Part shown: positions 37,467 to 46,533 of the stretch, piece after piece | How positions within the stretch are numbered: the first letter of the stretch is position 1 | Layout of the letters: every line of letters begins with the position of its first letter | Notes under the pieces: generated by a model | The model's database searches: none | What the model was told of the DNA's origin: nothing | What the model saw: the letters and a program-made list of their open reading frames with translations, nothing else | Made by a program: the position numbers and the translations under genes | Assembly: GCA_027487945.1 (NCBI GenBank) | Contig: JAIYCQ010000042.1 | Span: 205,447 to 269,446 of the forward strand | Length of the DNA stretch: 64,000 bases | Origin: Caulobacteraceae bacterium | GTDB taxonomy: Bacteria; Pseudomonadota; Alphaproteobacteria; Caulobacterales; Caulobacteraceae | Direction: 5' to 3'

Positions 37467-38087
37467 CTAGCCCCCGCTCGTATCCAACCCGTTCACCCAG
37501 CCCACGACCTCGCCGAGCACCTGGCTGAGCGCCTTGTCATAGGCGGGCACGATGGCGCTGACGCGGTTCTCGCTCGCCCGGACCTCGGCGGTGAAGGTGC
37601 GGTCACCGACCAGGGCGCGGTTGTCCGACCGGGTCACGACGCCGCGCACCGACACCAGGACCAGCGGCGCCGCCCGGGGGCCCTGGTCGTAGACCGCTTC
37701 GAACCCCTGGACGTCCAGCTTGAGGGCATAGTCGACCTTGACCAGGTCGCCCCGGGTGATGAGCCGGGCGCGGCCGCCGTTCTGAAACGCCTGGACGGTC
37801 TGCTCGTCGAACATCACGGAGGCCGGAGAGACCCAGCGCGCGCCGGCGATGTAGGCGGCTTCGCCCCCCGGGCTGACGGTCAGGATCCGGTCACCGGCCG
37901 CGGCGCGGGGGAACCCTGTGCTCAGGCGCAGAACGCCAAAGATCTGGCCGGCGGGCGCCGATCGGGGTTCGACGCGGGCCTGCAGTCTGTAGAGCTGCGA
38001 CGGCTCGGTCTTGGGGAAGAGGCTGATGCAGCCCGAGAGCCCGATGGCGGCCAGCGCCAGGGCCATCACGGCGATACGACGGCTCAC
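37467..38087 (-). CDS. ABC-type transport auxiliary lipoprotein (Mla/Pqi-associated)
   Basis: This 206-residue lipoprotein has a signal ending LAAIGLSGC with lipid-modified Cys20. It has the ABC_trans_aux (DUF330-type) pattern: YRLQARVEPRSAP and a C-terminal LSQVLGEVVGWVNGL helix. It is the last gene of the leftward MlaE-MlaF-MlaD operon, with its start overlapping the mlaD stop. It probably bridges the MCE complex to the outer membrane. Confidence 0.88.
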   Translation of the reverse strand: MSRRIAVMALALAAIGLSGCISLFPKTEPSQLYRLQARVEPRSAPAGQIFGVLRLSTGFPRAAAGDRILTVSPGGEAAYIAGARWVSPASVMFDEQTVQAFQNGGRARLITRGDLVKVDYALKLDVQGFEAVYDQGPRAAPLVLVSVRGVVTRSDNRALVGDRTFTAEVRASENRVSAIVPAYDKALSQVLGEVVGWVNGLDTSGG

Positions 38088-39022
38088 GGCTGGACCTCCA
38101 CTTCCTTGGCGGGCGGTTTGGAGACCAGGCCCTGCGGGTTCTGTTCGATGTCGCCGACCAGCCGGTCGAGCGACTCGGCGGCGGATTGCAGCGTCGTGAC
38201 CGCCCGCGTCAGCTGCGGCAGGCCGGTGTTGGCGAAGTCGGTCGTGGGACCTTCCAGCCGGGTGATCATGGCGCGGGCGTCCTTGGTCGCGGCCTTGAGC
38301 TCCTCAGCCGCGTCAGCCAGCTCGGCCAGGGTGCGCTTGCCGTCGGTTTCGACCAAGCCCTTGGTGGAGCGGGTCAGGTCCGCGATCTCGACGGCGGCGG
38401 CGTCGATGTTCTGCAGCGCCTTCTGGGCGTCGGCGATGATCGCCTTGCGCTCGCGGGCCTCGGCGGTGATGGCCTGGACGTCGCTCAGGGCGGCGCTGAA
38501 GGTCTTCACATTCTCTTCCGAGAGGACGTCGTTGATCCGGTCCAGCGCCTCGATCGTGCGGGTCAGCACGGTGCCGCCGCCCTGCAGCAGGTCGGACAGG
38601 GCGCTGTTCTGGCTGCGGATCACCGGGATCTCGCCTGACGGCACCGTGTCCTTGAGCATCCGCTTTGCGGAGGTGCCGGCGGTGATCTGGACGTAGTTGA
38701 CGCCGGTGATGCCCTGCGGCTCCAGGGTCGCCGAGGAGTCCTCGCGGATCGGCACGTCCGAGGTCACCCGGATGCGGGCGATGACGCGGTTGGGATCGCG
38801 GCGGTCGAGCTCCAGCTCGGTCACCTCGCCGACCTTGATGCCGTTGAAGTGAACTTCCCCGCCTTCGGACAGGCCGCGGACAGGGCCGAAGAACAGGATG
38901 TCATAGACATCGTAGTCCCGGTTCACGGCGAAGCGCGCCAGCCAGACGCCGAACACGATCGCGCCCACGAAGAGCAGGATCGAGGCGATGCCGACCAGGG
39001 CGTAGTTGGCGTTTCTTTCCAT
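38084..39022 (-). CDS. mlaD: MlaD-type MCE lipid-transport protein
   Basis: This 312-residue protein has one N-terminal transmembrane helix (YALVGIASILLFVGAIVFGVWLARF), the MCE domain (FFGPVRGLSEGGEVHFNGIKVGEVTELELD, then GITGVNYVQITAG), and a long helical C-terminal region (residues ~150-290), longer than in E. coli MlaD. It is the periplasmic ring component of an ABC system that moves phospholipids between membranes. Confidence 0.92.
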   Translation of the reverse strand: MERNANYALVGIASILLFVGAIVFGVWLARFAVNRDYDVYDILFFGPVRGLSEGGEVHFNGIKVGEVTELELDRRDPNRVIARIRVTSDVPIREDSSATLEPQGITGVNYVQITAGTSAKRMLKDTVPSGEIPVIRSQNSALSDLLQGGGTVLTRTIEALDRINDVLSEENVKTFSAALSDVQAITAEARERKAIIADAQKALQNIDAAAVEIADLTRSTKGLVETDGKRTLAELADAAEELKAATKDARAMITRLEGPTTDFANTGLPQLTRAVTTLQSAAESLDRLVGDIEQNPQGLVSKPPAKEVEVQP

Positions 39023-39030
39023 CAGACCGT

Positions 39031-39858
39031 CTATCCCGCCTTCTGTCTGGCGCTCTGGGCCGCGCGACCGCGCGGGCCCATGAAGTAGTCCCGTATCCAG
39101 GGGTGCTCCGAAAGCTCCAGCTCATGAACCGGGGCCACCGCCGTCACCTTCCTGTCAGCCAGCACCGCCACCCGGTCGGTGATCGTATACAGGCTGTCGA
39201 GGTCGTGGGTGATCATGAACACGGTCAGGCCGAGGCTGCGTGACAGGTCCGCGATCAGTTCGTCAAAGGCCGCCGCGCCGATCGGGTCGAGGCCGGCGGT
39301 CGGCTCGTCGAGGAACAGCATCTGGGGATCCAGCGCCAGGGCGCGGGCGAGGGCGGCGCGTTTGATCATGCCCCCCGACAGCTCCGACGGCTTCAGGGCG
39401 CCGGCCCGGGGCGGCAGGCCGGACAGGGCGATCTTGAGTTCCGCGAGGTCGTAGATCTCGGCCCGGGGCAGGTCGGTATGTTCGAACATCGGCGCGGCGA
39501 CGTTCTCCTTCACCGTCAGGGCCGAGAACAGGGCGCCCTGCTGGAACAGCACGCCGGAGCTGCGCTCGATGGCCTTCATTTCCTTGCGGGTGGCGTCGTT
39601 GACGTCGTGGCCGAACATGCGGACCGAGCCGCCGTCGGGCTTCTTGAGCCCGATGATGGTGTTGAGCAGCACCGACTTGCCGCTGCCCGAGCCGCCGACC
39701 ACGCCCATGACCTCGCCGCGGTTGACGGTCAGGTTCAGGTTCTCATGAATGACGGTGTCGCCGAACTGCGAGAGCAGGTCGATGACCTCGATCGGCGGCG
39801 CATTGTCATCGAGGCCGTCCTCGTCGAGGTCGATGAAGGCGGGGCGCGGCGCGATCAT
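39031..39858 (-). CDS. mlaF: MlaF-type ABC transporter ATP-binding protein
   Basis: This 275-residue ATPase has Walker A GGSGSGKSV, a Q-loop FQQGALFSALTVKENVA typical of Mla ATPases, signature LSGGMIKRAALARAL, Walker B MLFLDEPTAGLDP and H-loop ITHDLDS. The ATG shares a base with the permease stop (TGATG). The larger frame extending upstream is antisense-like noise over mlaE and is not used. It starts MIAPRPAFID with an acidic N-terminal tail. Confidence 0.95.
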   Translation of the reverse strand: MIAPRPAFIDLDEDGLDDNAPPIEVIDLLSQFGDTVIHENLNLTVNRGEVMGVVGGSGSGKSVLLNTIIGLKKPDGGSVRMFGHDVNDATRKEMKAIERSSGVLFQQGALFSALTVKENVAAPMFEHTDLPRAEIYDLAELKIALSGLPPRAGALKPSELSGGMIKRAALARALALDPQMLFLDEPTAGLDPIGAAAFDELIADLSRSLGLTVFMITHDLDSLYTITDRVAVLADRKVTAVAPVHELELSEHPWIRDYFMGPRGRAAQSARQKAG

Positions 39859-40973
39859 CAGAAGTCGAGCTCCATGAAGATCAGCGCGAAGACGGCGTCG
39901 ATCAGGATGATCGAGAAGATGGCGTGGACCACGGCGGCGGTGACCCGCTGGCCCAGGGACACGACGTCCCCGCCCACCTCCATGCCCTGCCGCGAGCCGA
40001 TGCCGGCGATGACCGCCGCCATGATCGGCACCTTGACCATGCCGACGATGAAGTGGGTCAGGCCGACGTTGTCGACGATCCGCTGCAGGAAAAAGGTCGG
40101 CGACAGGTCGAGGACCAGCCAGGAGACCATCAGTCCGCCCATGAGCCCGGCGAGGTCGGCGACGAAGGTCAGCAGCGGCATGGTGAGCTGCAGCGCCACG
40201 AAGCGCGGCAGGACCAGCGCCTCGAAGGGATCGACGCCCATGACGCGCATGGCGTCGATCTCCTGCCGCATCTTCATCGCCCCGATCTCGGCGGCGAAGG
40301 CGGAGGCGGAGCGGCCGGCCAGCAGGACGGCGGTGATCACCACCCCGAACTCGCGCAGCACGGCCACGCCGATCATCTCGACCACGAAGATCGAGGCGCC
40401 GAACTCGCTGAGGACATTGATGCCGAGCAGGGCGATCACCGCCCCGATGAAGAAGGTGGTCACCGCGACGATGGGCAGGGCGTCGAGGCCCGCCCTCTCG
40501 CAAAGGGTGACGATCGGCGCCCAGCGGACCTTGTGCGGCATGGCGATGCCACGCCCCGCCGCGACCAGCACCCGACCGATAAAGGCGAAGGTTTCCACCG
40601 CCTCGTCGGCGAGGTGGAAGACGCCGCGTCCGATCCGCACCGCCAGATCGTAGAAGCCCCGCTGCACGACGGGCGGGCTCGGCTCGACCTGGACCGCGTC
40701 GCTGACCAGGTCGAGCAGGCGGGTCTGTTCCGGGCGGGCGACCAGCTGGCCGGCGCTGACCCGGCCCTCGCCGGCGCGGACAATGGCGTAGGCCCCGGCG
40801 GTGTCGCAGCGGCGTACAGCGCTCAGGTCCAGCGTGACCGCCCTGGAGCCGTTCAGCACGTCCGCCAGGCGCCGCCCGGCGTCGTCCAGTGATTCCGCGG
40901 TCCAGTCGCCTGACAGGAACGCGGTCGCGCCGTGCTCACCCTGCTGGAGCTTGAAATCGGCGGGCTTGCTCAT
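39858..40973 (-). CDS. mlaE: STAS-fused MlaE-type ABC permease
   Basis: This 371-residue protein has an N-terminal STAS-like domain (residues ~10-95, with VTLDLSAVRRCDTAGAYAIVR) fused to the MlaE permease. The permease part shows FFIGAVIALLGINVLSEFGASIFVVEMIGVAVLREFG, then AEIGAMKMRQEIDAMRVMGVDP and GIGSRQGMEVGGDVVS. In E. coli the STAS protein MlaB is separate; the fusion is common in other proteobacteria. I use ATG 40973 (MSKPADF); ATG 41051 is a weaker alternative. It heads the leftward mla operon. Confidence 0.92.
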   Translation of the reverse strand: MSKPADFKLQQGEHGATAFLSGDWTAESLDDAGRRLADVLNGSRAVTLDLSAVRRCDTAGAYAIVRAGEGRVSAGQLVARPEQTRLLDLVSDAVQVEPSPPVVQRGFYDLAVRIGRGVFHLADEAVETFAFIGRVLVAAGRGIAMPHKVRWAPIVTLCERAGLDALPIVAVTTFFIGAVIALLGINVLSEFGASIFVVEMIGVAVLREFGVVITAVLLAGRSASAFAAEIGAMKMRQEIDAMRVMGVDPFEALVLPRFVALQLTMPLLTFVADLAGLMGGLMVSWLVLDLSPTFFLQRIVDNVGLTHFIVGMVKVPIMAAVIAGIGSRQGMEVGGDVVSLGQRVTAAVVHAIFSIILIDAVFALIFMELDF

Positions 40974-41109
40974 CGGCGCGTCGGCGGCTCCATCGTCCGA
41001 GGCGAAACTGCCACGCCATGCTGCAATGCGCAAAGCGTTCGCGCGTTGCACAGGCGATTGCCAGCGGGGCGGGCATGGGGGAGTGTCCGCACCGATCCAG
41101 GAGGCATCG

Positions 41110-42885
41110 GTGTCCGACAGTCCGCACGACCCCCGTCAGCCCTTCCGTCGTCTCGGCGCCGCCCGGCTGGCCATCGGCCTCGTCGCCGGCCTCGCCCTCT
41201 GGGCCCTGAACGAGGCCGACGACCGGACGCTGTGGCCGGCGACGGTCCCGCCGCTGTTCGGCGCCCTGGTCATGGTGGCGGTCTTCCTGCCCTTCGTGCT
41301 GGTCGGCGGGCTGGGCGCGCTGCGAGTCCGGACCCTGGCGCTGTGGGCGGCCGGATCAGGGGCGGTGCTGGCGGCGCTGGGCGCGCATGACCTGTCCCGG
41401 ATGGTCCGGCCTGTCGATGATCCGTCGGTTTCGCCGCAGCTGATCGTGTTCGGCGCGGCCGGCCTGTTCATCGCCCACCACCTGGTCGAGGGCGCCGATG
41501 CCGAACGGCGGCTGATCGCGCGTTTTCCGCGCTACTTCGAAATCGCCTGGAAGCACGGGGTCCAGCTGGCGCTGTCAGCGGCCTTCGTCGGGGTCTTCTG
41601 GCTGATCCTCTTCCTGGGCGGGGCGATGTTCGACCTGATCGGCATCAAGGCCGTCGGCGAACTGCTGCAGAAGGACTGGTTCGCGATTCCGGCCACCGCC
41701 ACGATGTTCGCCGCCGCCGTCCATCTGACCGACGTCCGCGCCGGGTTGATCCGGGGGATCCGGACAGTGGCCCTGACCTTGCTGGCCTGGCTGCTGCCGA
41801 TCCTGGTGGCGCTGGCGACCGCCTTCCTGCTCAGCCTGCCTTTCACGGGGCTGGATGCCCTCTGGGGCACGCGCAGCGGGGCGGCGATCCTGCTCAGCGC
41901 CATGGCTGTCCTGATCGTGCTGACCAACGCCGCCTACCAGGACGGCGAGCCCGACGGCCCGGTCCCGCCGGTCCTGCGCTGGAGCGGTCGGCTCGCCGGG
42001 CTGCTGCTGGCGCCGATGATCGCGCTGGCCGGCTACGCCCTGTGGCTGCGCATCGGCCAGTACGGCCTGACGCCCGACCGGGTGGTGGCCGCGGCCTGCG
42101 TCGTGGCGGGGCTGGTCTACGCCGCCGGCTACTTCATCGCGGCGGTGCGGCCGGGTCGCTGGATGCGCCGGCTGGAGATCACCAACATCGTCGCGGCCTT
42201 CGTCTCCCTGGCCCTGCTGCTGGCCGTCTTCAGTCCGCTGGCCGACCCCGCCCGGCTGTCGGTCGCGAGCCAGATGGCGCGGCTGGAGAGCGGAACGGTG
42301 AAGGCCGACAGGCTGGACTACGCCTTCCTGCGCTGGAATGCCGGGCGCTACGGGCGGGAGGCGCTGGTCGGGTTGCGGGCGGGGGGCGGGGAGGCCGGCA
42401 AGCGCGCGGCCGCCGCCCTGGCGGAAACCGAGCAGCGCGGCGACGCCCCGGACGCGGTCCTGCTGGACGCCGGCCACCTGCCGGTGATCTGGCCGGCGGG
42501 GCGTGCCTTGCCCGACGGCTTCCTCGACCAGCAGTGGGCGCGCGACCAGCAGCGGTCCTGCACCCTGGGCGCCGACGCCTGCCAGGCCGCCCTGCTGGAC
42601 CTGACGCGGGACGGGGTCGAGGAGGTGGTGATCCTCAACGGCCAGCGGGCGTGGGTGCACGGCCGTGTCGGGGGGCGGTGGCGCTTCCTGGGCGAGGCCT
42701 CGCTCTGGCGACCGGGCCGCGAGGCAGACGGGTCGCTGGTCGAGGCTGTTCGCAAGGGCGGGATCGGCGCGCGCGCGCCAAGGCTCGATGACCTGATCAT
42801 CGACGGGGAGCGGTACTTCGTCACGCCGGACGACTCGCCGTCGGCGGCGGTCGAGGTTCCGACCGTGCCGTCTCCGGCGCAGTGA
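41110..42885 (+). CDS. DUF4153 membrane protein
   Basis: This 591-residue protein has roughly ten hydrophobic segments in its first ~400 residues, then a soluble region that includes YAFLRWNAGRYGREAL. The DUF4153 core pattern is visible in FEIAWKHGVQLALSAAFVGVFWLILFLGGAMFDLIGI. The start is GTG 41110, six bases after AGGAGG; the frame upstream is antisense to mlaE. The function is unknown. It is divergent from the mla operon. Confidence 0.85.
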   Translation: MSDSPHDPRQPFRRLGAARLAIGLVAGLALWALNEADDRTLWPATVPPLFGALVMVAVFLPFVLVGGLGALRVRTLALWAAGSGAVLAALGAHDLSRMVRPVDDPSVSPQLIVFGAAGLFIAHHLVEGADAERRLIARFPRYFEIAWKHGVQLALSAAFVGVFWLILFLGGAMFDLIGIKAVGELLQKDWFAIPATATMFAAAVHLTDVRAGLIRGIRTVALTLLAWLLPILVALATAFLLSLPFTGLDALWGTRSGAAILLSAMAVLIVLTNAAYQDGEPDGPVPPVLRWSGRLAGLLLAPMIALAGYALWLRIGQYGLTPDRVVAAACVVAGLVYAAGYFIAAVRPGRWMRRLEITNIVAAFVSLALLLAVFSPLADPARLSVASQMARLESGTVKADRLDYAFLRWNAGRYGREALVGLRAGGGEAGKRAAAALAETEQRGDAPDAVLLDAGHLPVIWPAGRALPDGFLDQQWARDQQRSCTLGADACQAALLDLTRDGVEEVVILNGQRAWVHGRVGGRWRFLGEASLWRPGREADGSLVEAVRKGGIGARAPRLDDLIIDGERYFVTPDDSPSAAVEVPTVPSPAQ

Positions 42886-42987
42886 GGTGGGGCGTCGCCA
42901 GCCCGCCTTCGCAAAGGCTGAGGCGCGGCATCGGTCTTGGAGGCGAAGCGGGGCCTGTCACGTCGTGGCCCGCAGGGTGAAGACAGA

Positions 42988-43062
42988 TGGTGGATGCGAC
43001 AGGGATTGAACCTGTGACCCCCTCGGTGTGAACGAGGTGCTCTCCCGCTGAGCTACGCATCC
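42988..43062 (-). tRNA. tRNA-Val (anticodon CAC)
   Basis: The reverse strand gives a full tRNA: acceptor GGATGCG, D-arm AGCTCAGCGGGAGAGC, anticodon arm CCTCGTTCACACCGAGG with anticodon CAC, T-arm AGGTTCAATCCCT, discriminator A, and an encoded CCA at 42988-42990. Confidence 0.97.
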
Positions 43063-43093
43063 GCTCTGGGGCTCTCGGCCCGGGAGGCGGCGT

Positions 43094-43810
43094 CTATAGC
43101 GACTCGGGCCGCGCACGGCAAGACGCCACGAGGCCGGCGACGGCGCCGGGCAGGTCGTCGAAGTGATCCAGGACCACATCGCCACCCAGCTCTGCCGGCG
43201 GCAGGTCGTTGTAGCCGAAGCTCAGGACGATGCAGGGGACCCCCGCCGCCTTGGCCGCGCCGGTGTCCGGCGAGGCGTCGCCGACGAGGATGGCGCGGGC
43301 CACATCGCCGCCGGCGCGGGCGATCGCCTCCAGCAGCGGCGCGGGATCGGGCTTCTGGACGGGCAGGGTGTCGCCGCCGACGATGGCGTCGAAGAGGCGA
43401 GTCATCTCCAGCTCGTCGAGCAACAGCCGCGCCAGCCCCTCCGGCTTGTTGGTGCAGACCGCCAGCTTCGCGCCGCCTGCCCGCAGGTCGGCCAGCGCCG
43501 TCAGGCAGCCGGGGAAGGGGCGGCTCTCCTGCGCGATCCGGCCCCGATAGACATCAACGATCCGTGGGCGGAGGGTCGCGATCTGGTCCTCGCTGATGGT
43601 GAGGTCCGCCATGGCGTAGGCGCGGATCAGCATGCCCCGCAGGCCGTGGCCGACCAGCTGGCGCACGGCGGTCATCGGGGCCGGCGTCATGCCCTGCTCG
43701 ACCAGGATGACGTTCAGCGCCCCAAGAAGGTCGGGCGCGGTGTCGATCAGGGTGCCGTCGAGGTCGAAGGCGATCGTCCAGCCGGCGAGGTCGTTCACGG
43801 GGTCATGCAT
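43094..43810 (-). CDS. gph: HAD hydrolase, phosphoglycolate phosphatase type
   Basis: This 238-residue HAD subfamily IA phosphatase has motif I FDLDGTLIDT (nucleophile Asp16), motif II VCTNKP, and motifs III/IV KPDPAPLLEAI with ILVGDASPDTGAAKAAG. The closest functional family is phosphoglycolate phosphatase, which clears 2-phosphoglycolate, though related HAD proteins have overlapping activities. It is divergent from glmU. Confidence 0.9.
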   Translation of the reverse strand: MHDPVNDLAGWTIAFDLDGTLIDTAPDLLGALNVILVEQGMTPAPMTAVRQLVGHGLRGMLIRAYAMADLTISEDQIATLRPRIVDVYRGRIAQESRPFPGCLTALADLRAGGAKLAVCTNKPEGLARLLLDELEMTRLFDAIVGGDTLPVQKPDPAPLLEAIARAGGDVARAILVGDASPDTGAAKAAGVPCIVLSFGYNDLPPAELGGDVVLDHFDDLPGAVAGLVASCRARPESL

Positions 43811-43867
43811 TGGTCAGGGCTTTCGGCTAAACCCGACGCCAATGCAACGCTTTGAAGAGTCGCAACG

Positions 43868-45214
43868 ATGACCGCACGCGCCGCCGTGATCATGGCCGCC
43901 GGACAGGGCACGCGGATGAAATCCCCGACGCCCAAGGTCCTTCACAAGGTCGGCGGCCGCGCCATGCTTGATCGCGCCATCGACGCGGTGCAGGCCGCCG
44001 GCTGCGAGCGGGTGGTGGTGGTCTGCGGGACCCACAGCCCGGCGGTGGCCGACCATGTGCGCAAGCGCCTGGGCGAGGCCGCCGTGGCCATCCAGGACCC
44101 GCCGCTGGGCACCGCCCACGCCGTCCTGTGCGCGAAGGCCGCTCTGGCCGGGTTCGAGGGCGACGTGCTGGTCACCAACGCCGACTGCCCGCTGCTGACC
44201 GCCGATGACCTGACGCCCCTGTTCGAGCGGCGCGCGGCGGGCGATGACCTGGTCATGCTGGCCTTCGAGGCCGCCGACCCGGCGCTGTACGGCCGGATGA
44301 TCCAGGACGCCGACGGCCGCCTGCTGCGCATCGTCGAGGCGCGGGACGCCTCGCCCGAGGAGAAGGCTGTCAGGGTCTGCTACAGCGGCATGCTGGCCGC
44401 CGCCGCCGGGCCGCTATTCGACTGGCTGGCCGCCGTCGACAACGACAACGTCAAGGCCGAGTACTACATCACCTCCATCGTCGGCATCGCCAACGCGGCC
44501 GGCAGGCGGGTTGGCGTCGCCACGGCGTCCGAGACCGCCGTCATGGGCGCCGACGACCAGGCCGGCGTCGCCCGCGCCGAGGCCCTGTGGCAGGCTCGGG
44601 CCCGCGCCGCCCTTATGGCCGATGGCGTCAGCATGGTCGCGCCGGAGACGGTGTTCCTGTGCTTCGACACCAGGATCGCCGGCGGGGCGGTGCTGGAGCC
44701 CAATCTGGTGTTCGGACCCGGCGTCAGCGTCGAGAGCGGCGCTGTGATCCGGGCCTTCAGCCATCTGGAGGGCGCCGTGGTCCGCTCCGGCGCCATCGTC
44801 GGCCCCTACGCCCGCCTGCGGCCCGGCGCCGACATCGGCGAGAACGCCCACATCGGCAACTTCGTCGAGGTCAAGAAGGTCAAGGTCGGCAAGGGCGCCA
44901 AGGCCAACCACCTGTCCTATCTGGGCGACGGCACGGTCGGGGCGGGCGCCAACATCGGGGCCGGCACGATCTTCTGCAACTACGACGGCTTCGACAAGTT
45001 CGAGACCCATGTGGGCGAGGGCGCCTTCGTAGGCTCCAACTCCTCGCTGGTCGCCCCGGTGACCATCGGCGCCGGCGCCTACACCGGCTCTGGCAGCGTG
45101 ATCACGAAGAGCGTGGACGCCGACGCGCTCGGCCTCGAGCGCTCGGTGCAACTGGAGAAGCCCGGCTGGGCGGCGCGCTTCCGGGCGATGAAGGCGGCGC
45201 GGAAGAAGGGGTAG
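43868..45214 (+). CDS. glmU: Bifunctional UDP-GlcNAc pyrophosphorylase / GlcN-1-P acetyltransferase
   Basis: This 448-residue enzyme of peptidoglycan and LPS precursor synthesis has the N-terminal uridylyltransferase motif [13 protein letters not shown], then TNADCPLL. The C-terminal left-handed beta-helix carries hexapeptide repeats and the acetyltransferase signature [23 protein letters not shown] with [15 protein letters not shown]. Both active sites look intact. Confidence 0.97.
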   Translation: MTARAAVIMAAGQGTRMKSPTPKVLHKVGGRAMLDRAIDAVQAAGCERVVVVCGTHSPAVADHVRKRLGEAAVAIQDPPLGTAHAVLCAKAALAGFEGDVLVTNADCPLLTADDLTPLFERRAAGDDLVMLAFEAADPALYGRMIQDADGRLLRIVEARDASPEEKAVRVCYSGMLAAAAGPLFDWLAAVDNDNVKAEYYITSIVGIANAAGRRVGVATASETAVMGADDQAGVARAEALWQARARAALMADGVSMVAPETVFLCFDTRIAGGAVLEPNLVFGPGVSVESGAVIRAFSHLEGAVVRSGAIVGPYARLRPGADIGENAHIGNFVEVKKVKVGKGAKANHLSYLGDGTVGAGANIGAGTIFCNYDGFDKFETHVGEGAFVGSNSSLVAPVTIGAGAYTGSGSVITKSVDADALGLERSVQLEKPGWAARFRAMKAARKKG

Positions 45215-45283
45215 CCCCCGGCCGGGGACCTGCACTTCAATGCATGCTCCCGCCGACAAAGAGTCCGACATTGTGCGCCGCCT

Positions 45284-45305
45284 CGTGTATATACACGTAT
45301 ATACG
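45284..45305. promoter_or_regulatory. Double palindromic operator of vapBC
   Basis: Two palindromes overlap end to end: CGTGTATATACACG (45284-45297) and CGTATATACG (45296-45305), both perfect. Each contains GTATATAC, and the two copies start exactly ten bases apart, one helical turn. They lie 12 bases before the vapB ATG. This is the arrangement expected for cooperative binding by a VapBC complex in autoregulation. Confidence 0.7.
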
Positions 45306-45316
45306 GAGCGCCTGCC

Positions 45317-45556
45317 ATGACCGTCGTCACCAGCAAGATCTTCCGGAGCGGCAACAGCCAGGCGGTCCGCCTGCCGCGTGAAGTGGCCTATCCCGACAAC
45401 ATGGAAGTCACCATCGAGCGGTCGGGGGACGTGCTGACCATCCGTCCCAAGCGCATGTCGCTCGCCGAAATGTTCAGGCAGCTGGACGAGGCGCCCGGAC
45501 CCGGATCCATCGAGGTTCGCGATACCGAGGAGATTCCCGAACGGCCGGGCCTCTAG
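45317..45556 (+). CDS. vapB: VapB-type antitoxin (AbrB/SpoVT fold)
   Basis: This 79-residue protein has a swapped-hairpin AbrB-type DNA-binding N-terminus (SKIFRSGNSQAVRLPREVAYPDNMEVTIERSGDVLTIRPK). Its acidic, Pro-rich C-terminus would thread into the toxin. GGAG lies upstream of the ATG. It is followed with no gap by vapC, and its promoter holds tandem palindromes. Confidence 0.93.
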   Translation: MTVVTSKIFRSGNSQAVRLPREVAYPDNMEVTIERSGDVLTIRPKRMSLAEMFRQLDEAPGPGSIEVRDTEEIPERPGL

Positions 45557-45946
45557 GTGGCGGGGTACCTTCTCGACACCAGCATCGCGATCGGCCTGCG
45601 GGACGATGATCCGGCGATTGTCGCCCGAGCCAAGGCGTTGGGACCGGGCTTGGTGTTGTCCATCGTCACCGGTGTCGAGCTCGAAGGCGGCGTCTATCGC
45701 GACCCGACCACCGCCGATGCCCGGAGGCGCCGCTTCGACATCCTGCTGGCAGCCCTGCCTGTGCTGCAGTTCGACGCCGCCGCTGCGGAGGCATACGTCG
45801 CCATCGTCCGGGAAGCGGGCTACTCCCGTCGCAAGCTCCTCGACCGCATGATCGCGGCCCAGGCCATCGTCCACGACGCCACGCTCGTCACCCTGAACTC
45901 CGCTGACTTCGCCGACATTCCGGGTCTCAAGCTGCTGGCCTGGTAG
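45557..45946 (+). CDS. vapC: VapC-type PIN-domain toxin ribonuclease
   Basis: This 129-residue PIN protein has YLLDTSIAIGL with Asp7, the conserved acidic VELEGG near residue 38, and LLDRMIAAQAIVHDATLVTLNSADF carrying the remaining acidic metal ligands. The start is GTG directly after the vapB stop. VapC toxins cut specific RNAs, often initiator tRNA or rRNA; the target is not predictable. All acidic residues look intact, so the toxin is probably active. Confidence 0.93.
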   Translation: MAGYLLDTSIAIGLRDDDPAIVARAKALGPGLVLSIVTGVELEGGVYRDPTTADARRRRFDILLAALPVLQFDAAAAEAYVAIVREAGYSRRKLLDRMIAAQAIVHDATLVTLNSADFADIPGLKLLAW

Positions 45947-45954
45947 GCGAAGCC

Positions 45955-46533
45955 ATGCGACCGTCGATCATGCGCATCGCCACCGCCGCCGTCCTGTCCC
46001 TAGCCCTGCTGGCGCCCGTTCCGGCCTCGGCCGACGACGGCGGCCTGTTCGGCTACTTCCGCTCGATCTGCGGCTCGGTCGCTGATCCTGACGCCGCTGT
46101 CTCCCGCGCCGCCGATCAAGGCTTCGTTCGGGCCAAGAAGACGCCGAAGGTCGGCGACCTCAAGGCGGTGAAGGCCTTCGAGAAGACCGTCGGCGGGCGT
46201 GAGTTCTTCGTCATCACCGGCCGGGGCGTGGGCAAGGCCCGCGACGGCGTGCCGGCCTCGGCCACCGCCGCCTGCGGCGTCGGGGTCAAGGGCAGGGACG
46301 AGGCGGCCATGGCGGCCGGACGCCGGTGGGTCGGCGTGCCGGTGTCGCGCTCGGTGCTCGGCGTCGCCTTCCACGCCTTCCGCCAGGCCGGCGGCGCGCG
46401 CACGGCCCTGTCGTTCGACGACAGGGCCGCGACCAGGGCGGCGGTGCTGGCCGGCGACCTGAACGTCCTGACGGTCAGCAGCCTGGGCGGCTCGACCGTC
46501 CTGTTCCTCAGCCGCTCGAGCGCCGCCTCCTAG
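45955..46533 (+). CDS. Secreted hypothetical protein
   Basis: This 192-residue protein has a signal peptide ([21 protein letters not shown]) and a mature part beginning [22 protein letters not shown]. Two cysteines (in SICGS and AACGVG) could form a disulfide. The repeated AVS/ADQGF and [13 protein letters not shown] patterns are not recognised. It overlaps the ahpF stop region on the other strand by four bases. ATG 45955 or 45970 could be the start. No function is proposed. Confidence 0.75.
   Translation: MRPSIMRIATAAVLSLALLAPVPASADDGGLFGYFRSICGSVADPDAAVSRAADQGFVRAKKTPKVGDLKAVKAFEKTVGGREFFVITGRGVGKARDGVPASATAACGVGVKGRDEAAMAAGRRWVGVPVSRSVLGVAFHAFRQAGGARTALSFDDRAATRAAVLAGDLNVLTVSSLGGSTVLFLSRSSAAS

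Noticed and set aside
45284..45946. vapBC region as evidence of a recent mobile element
   Set aside because: Apart from the toxin-antitoxin genes and the AT-rich operator there are no transposase, recombinase or boundary repeats, and codon use looks like the neighbours.
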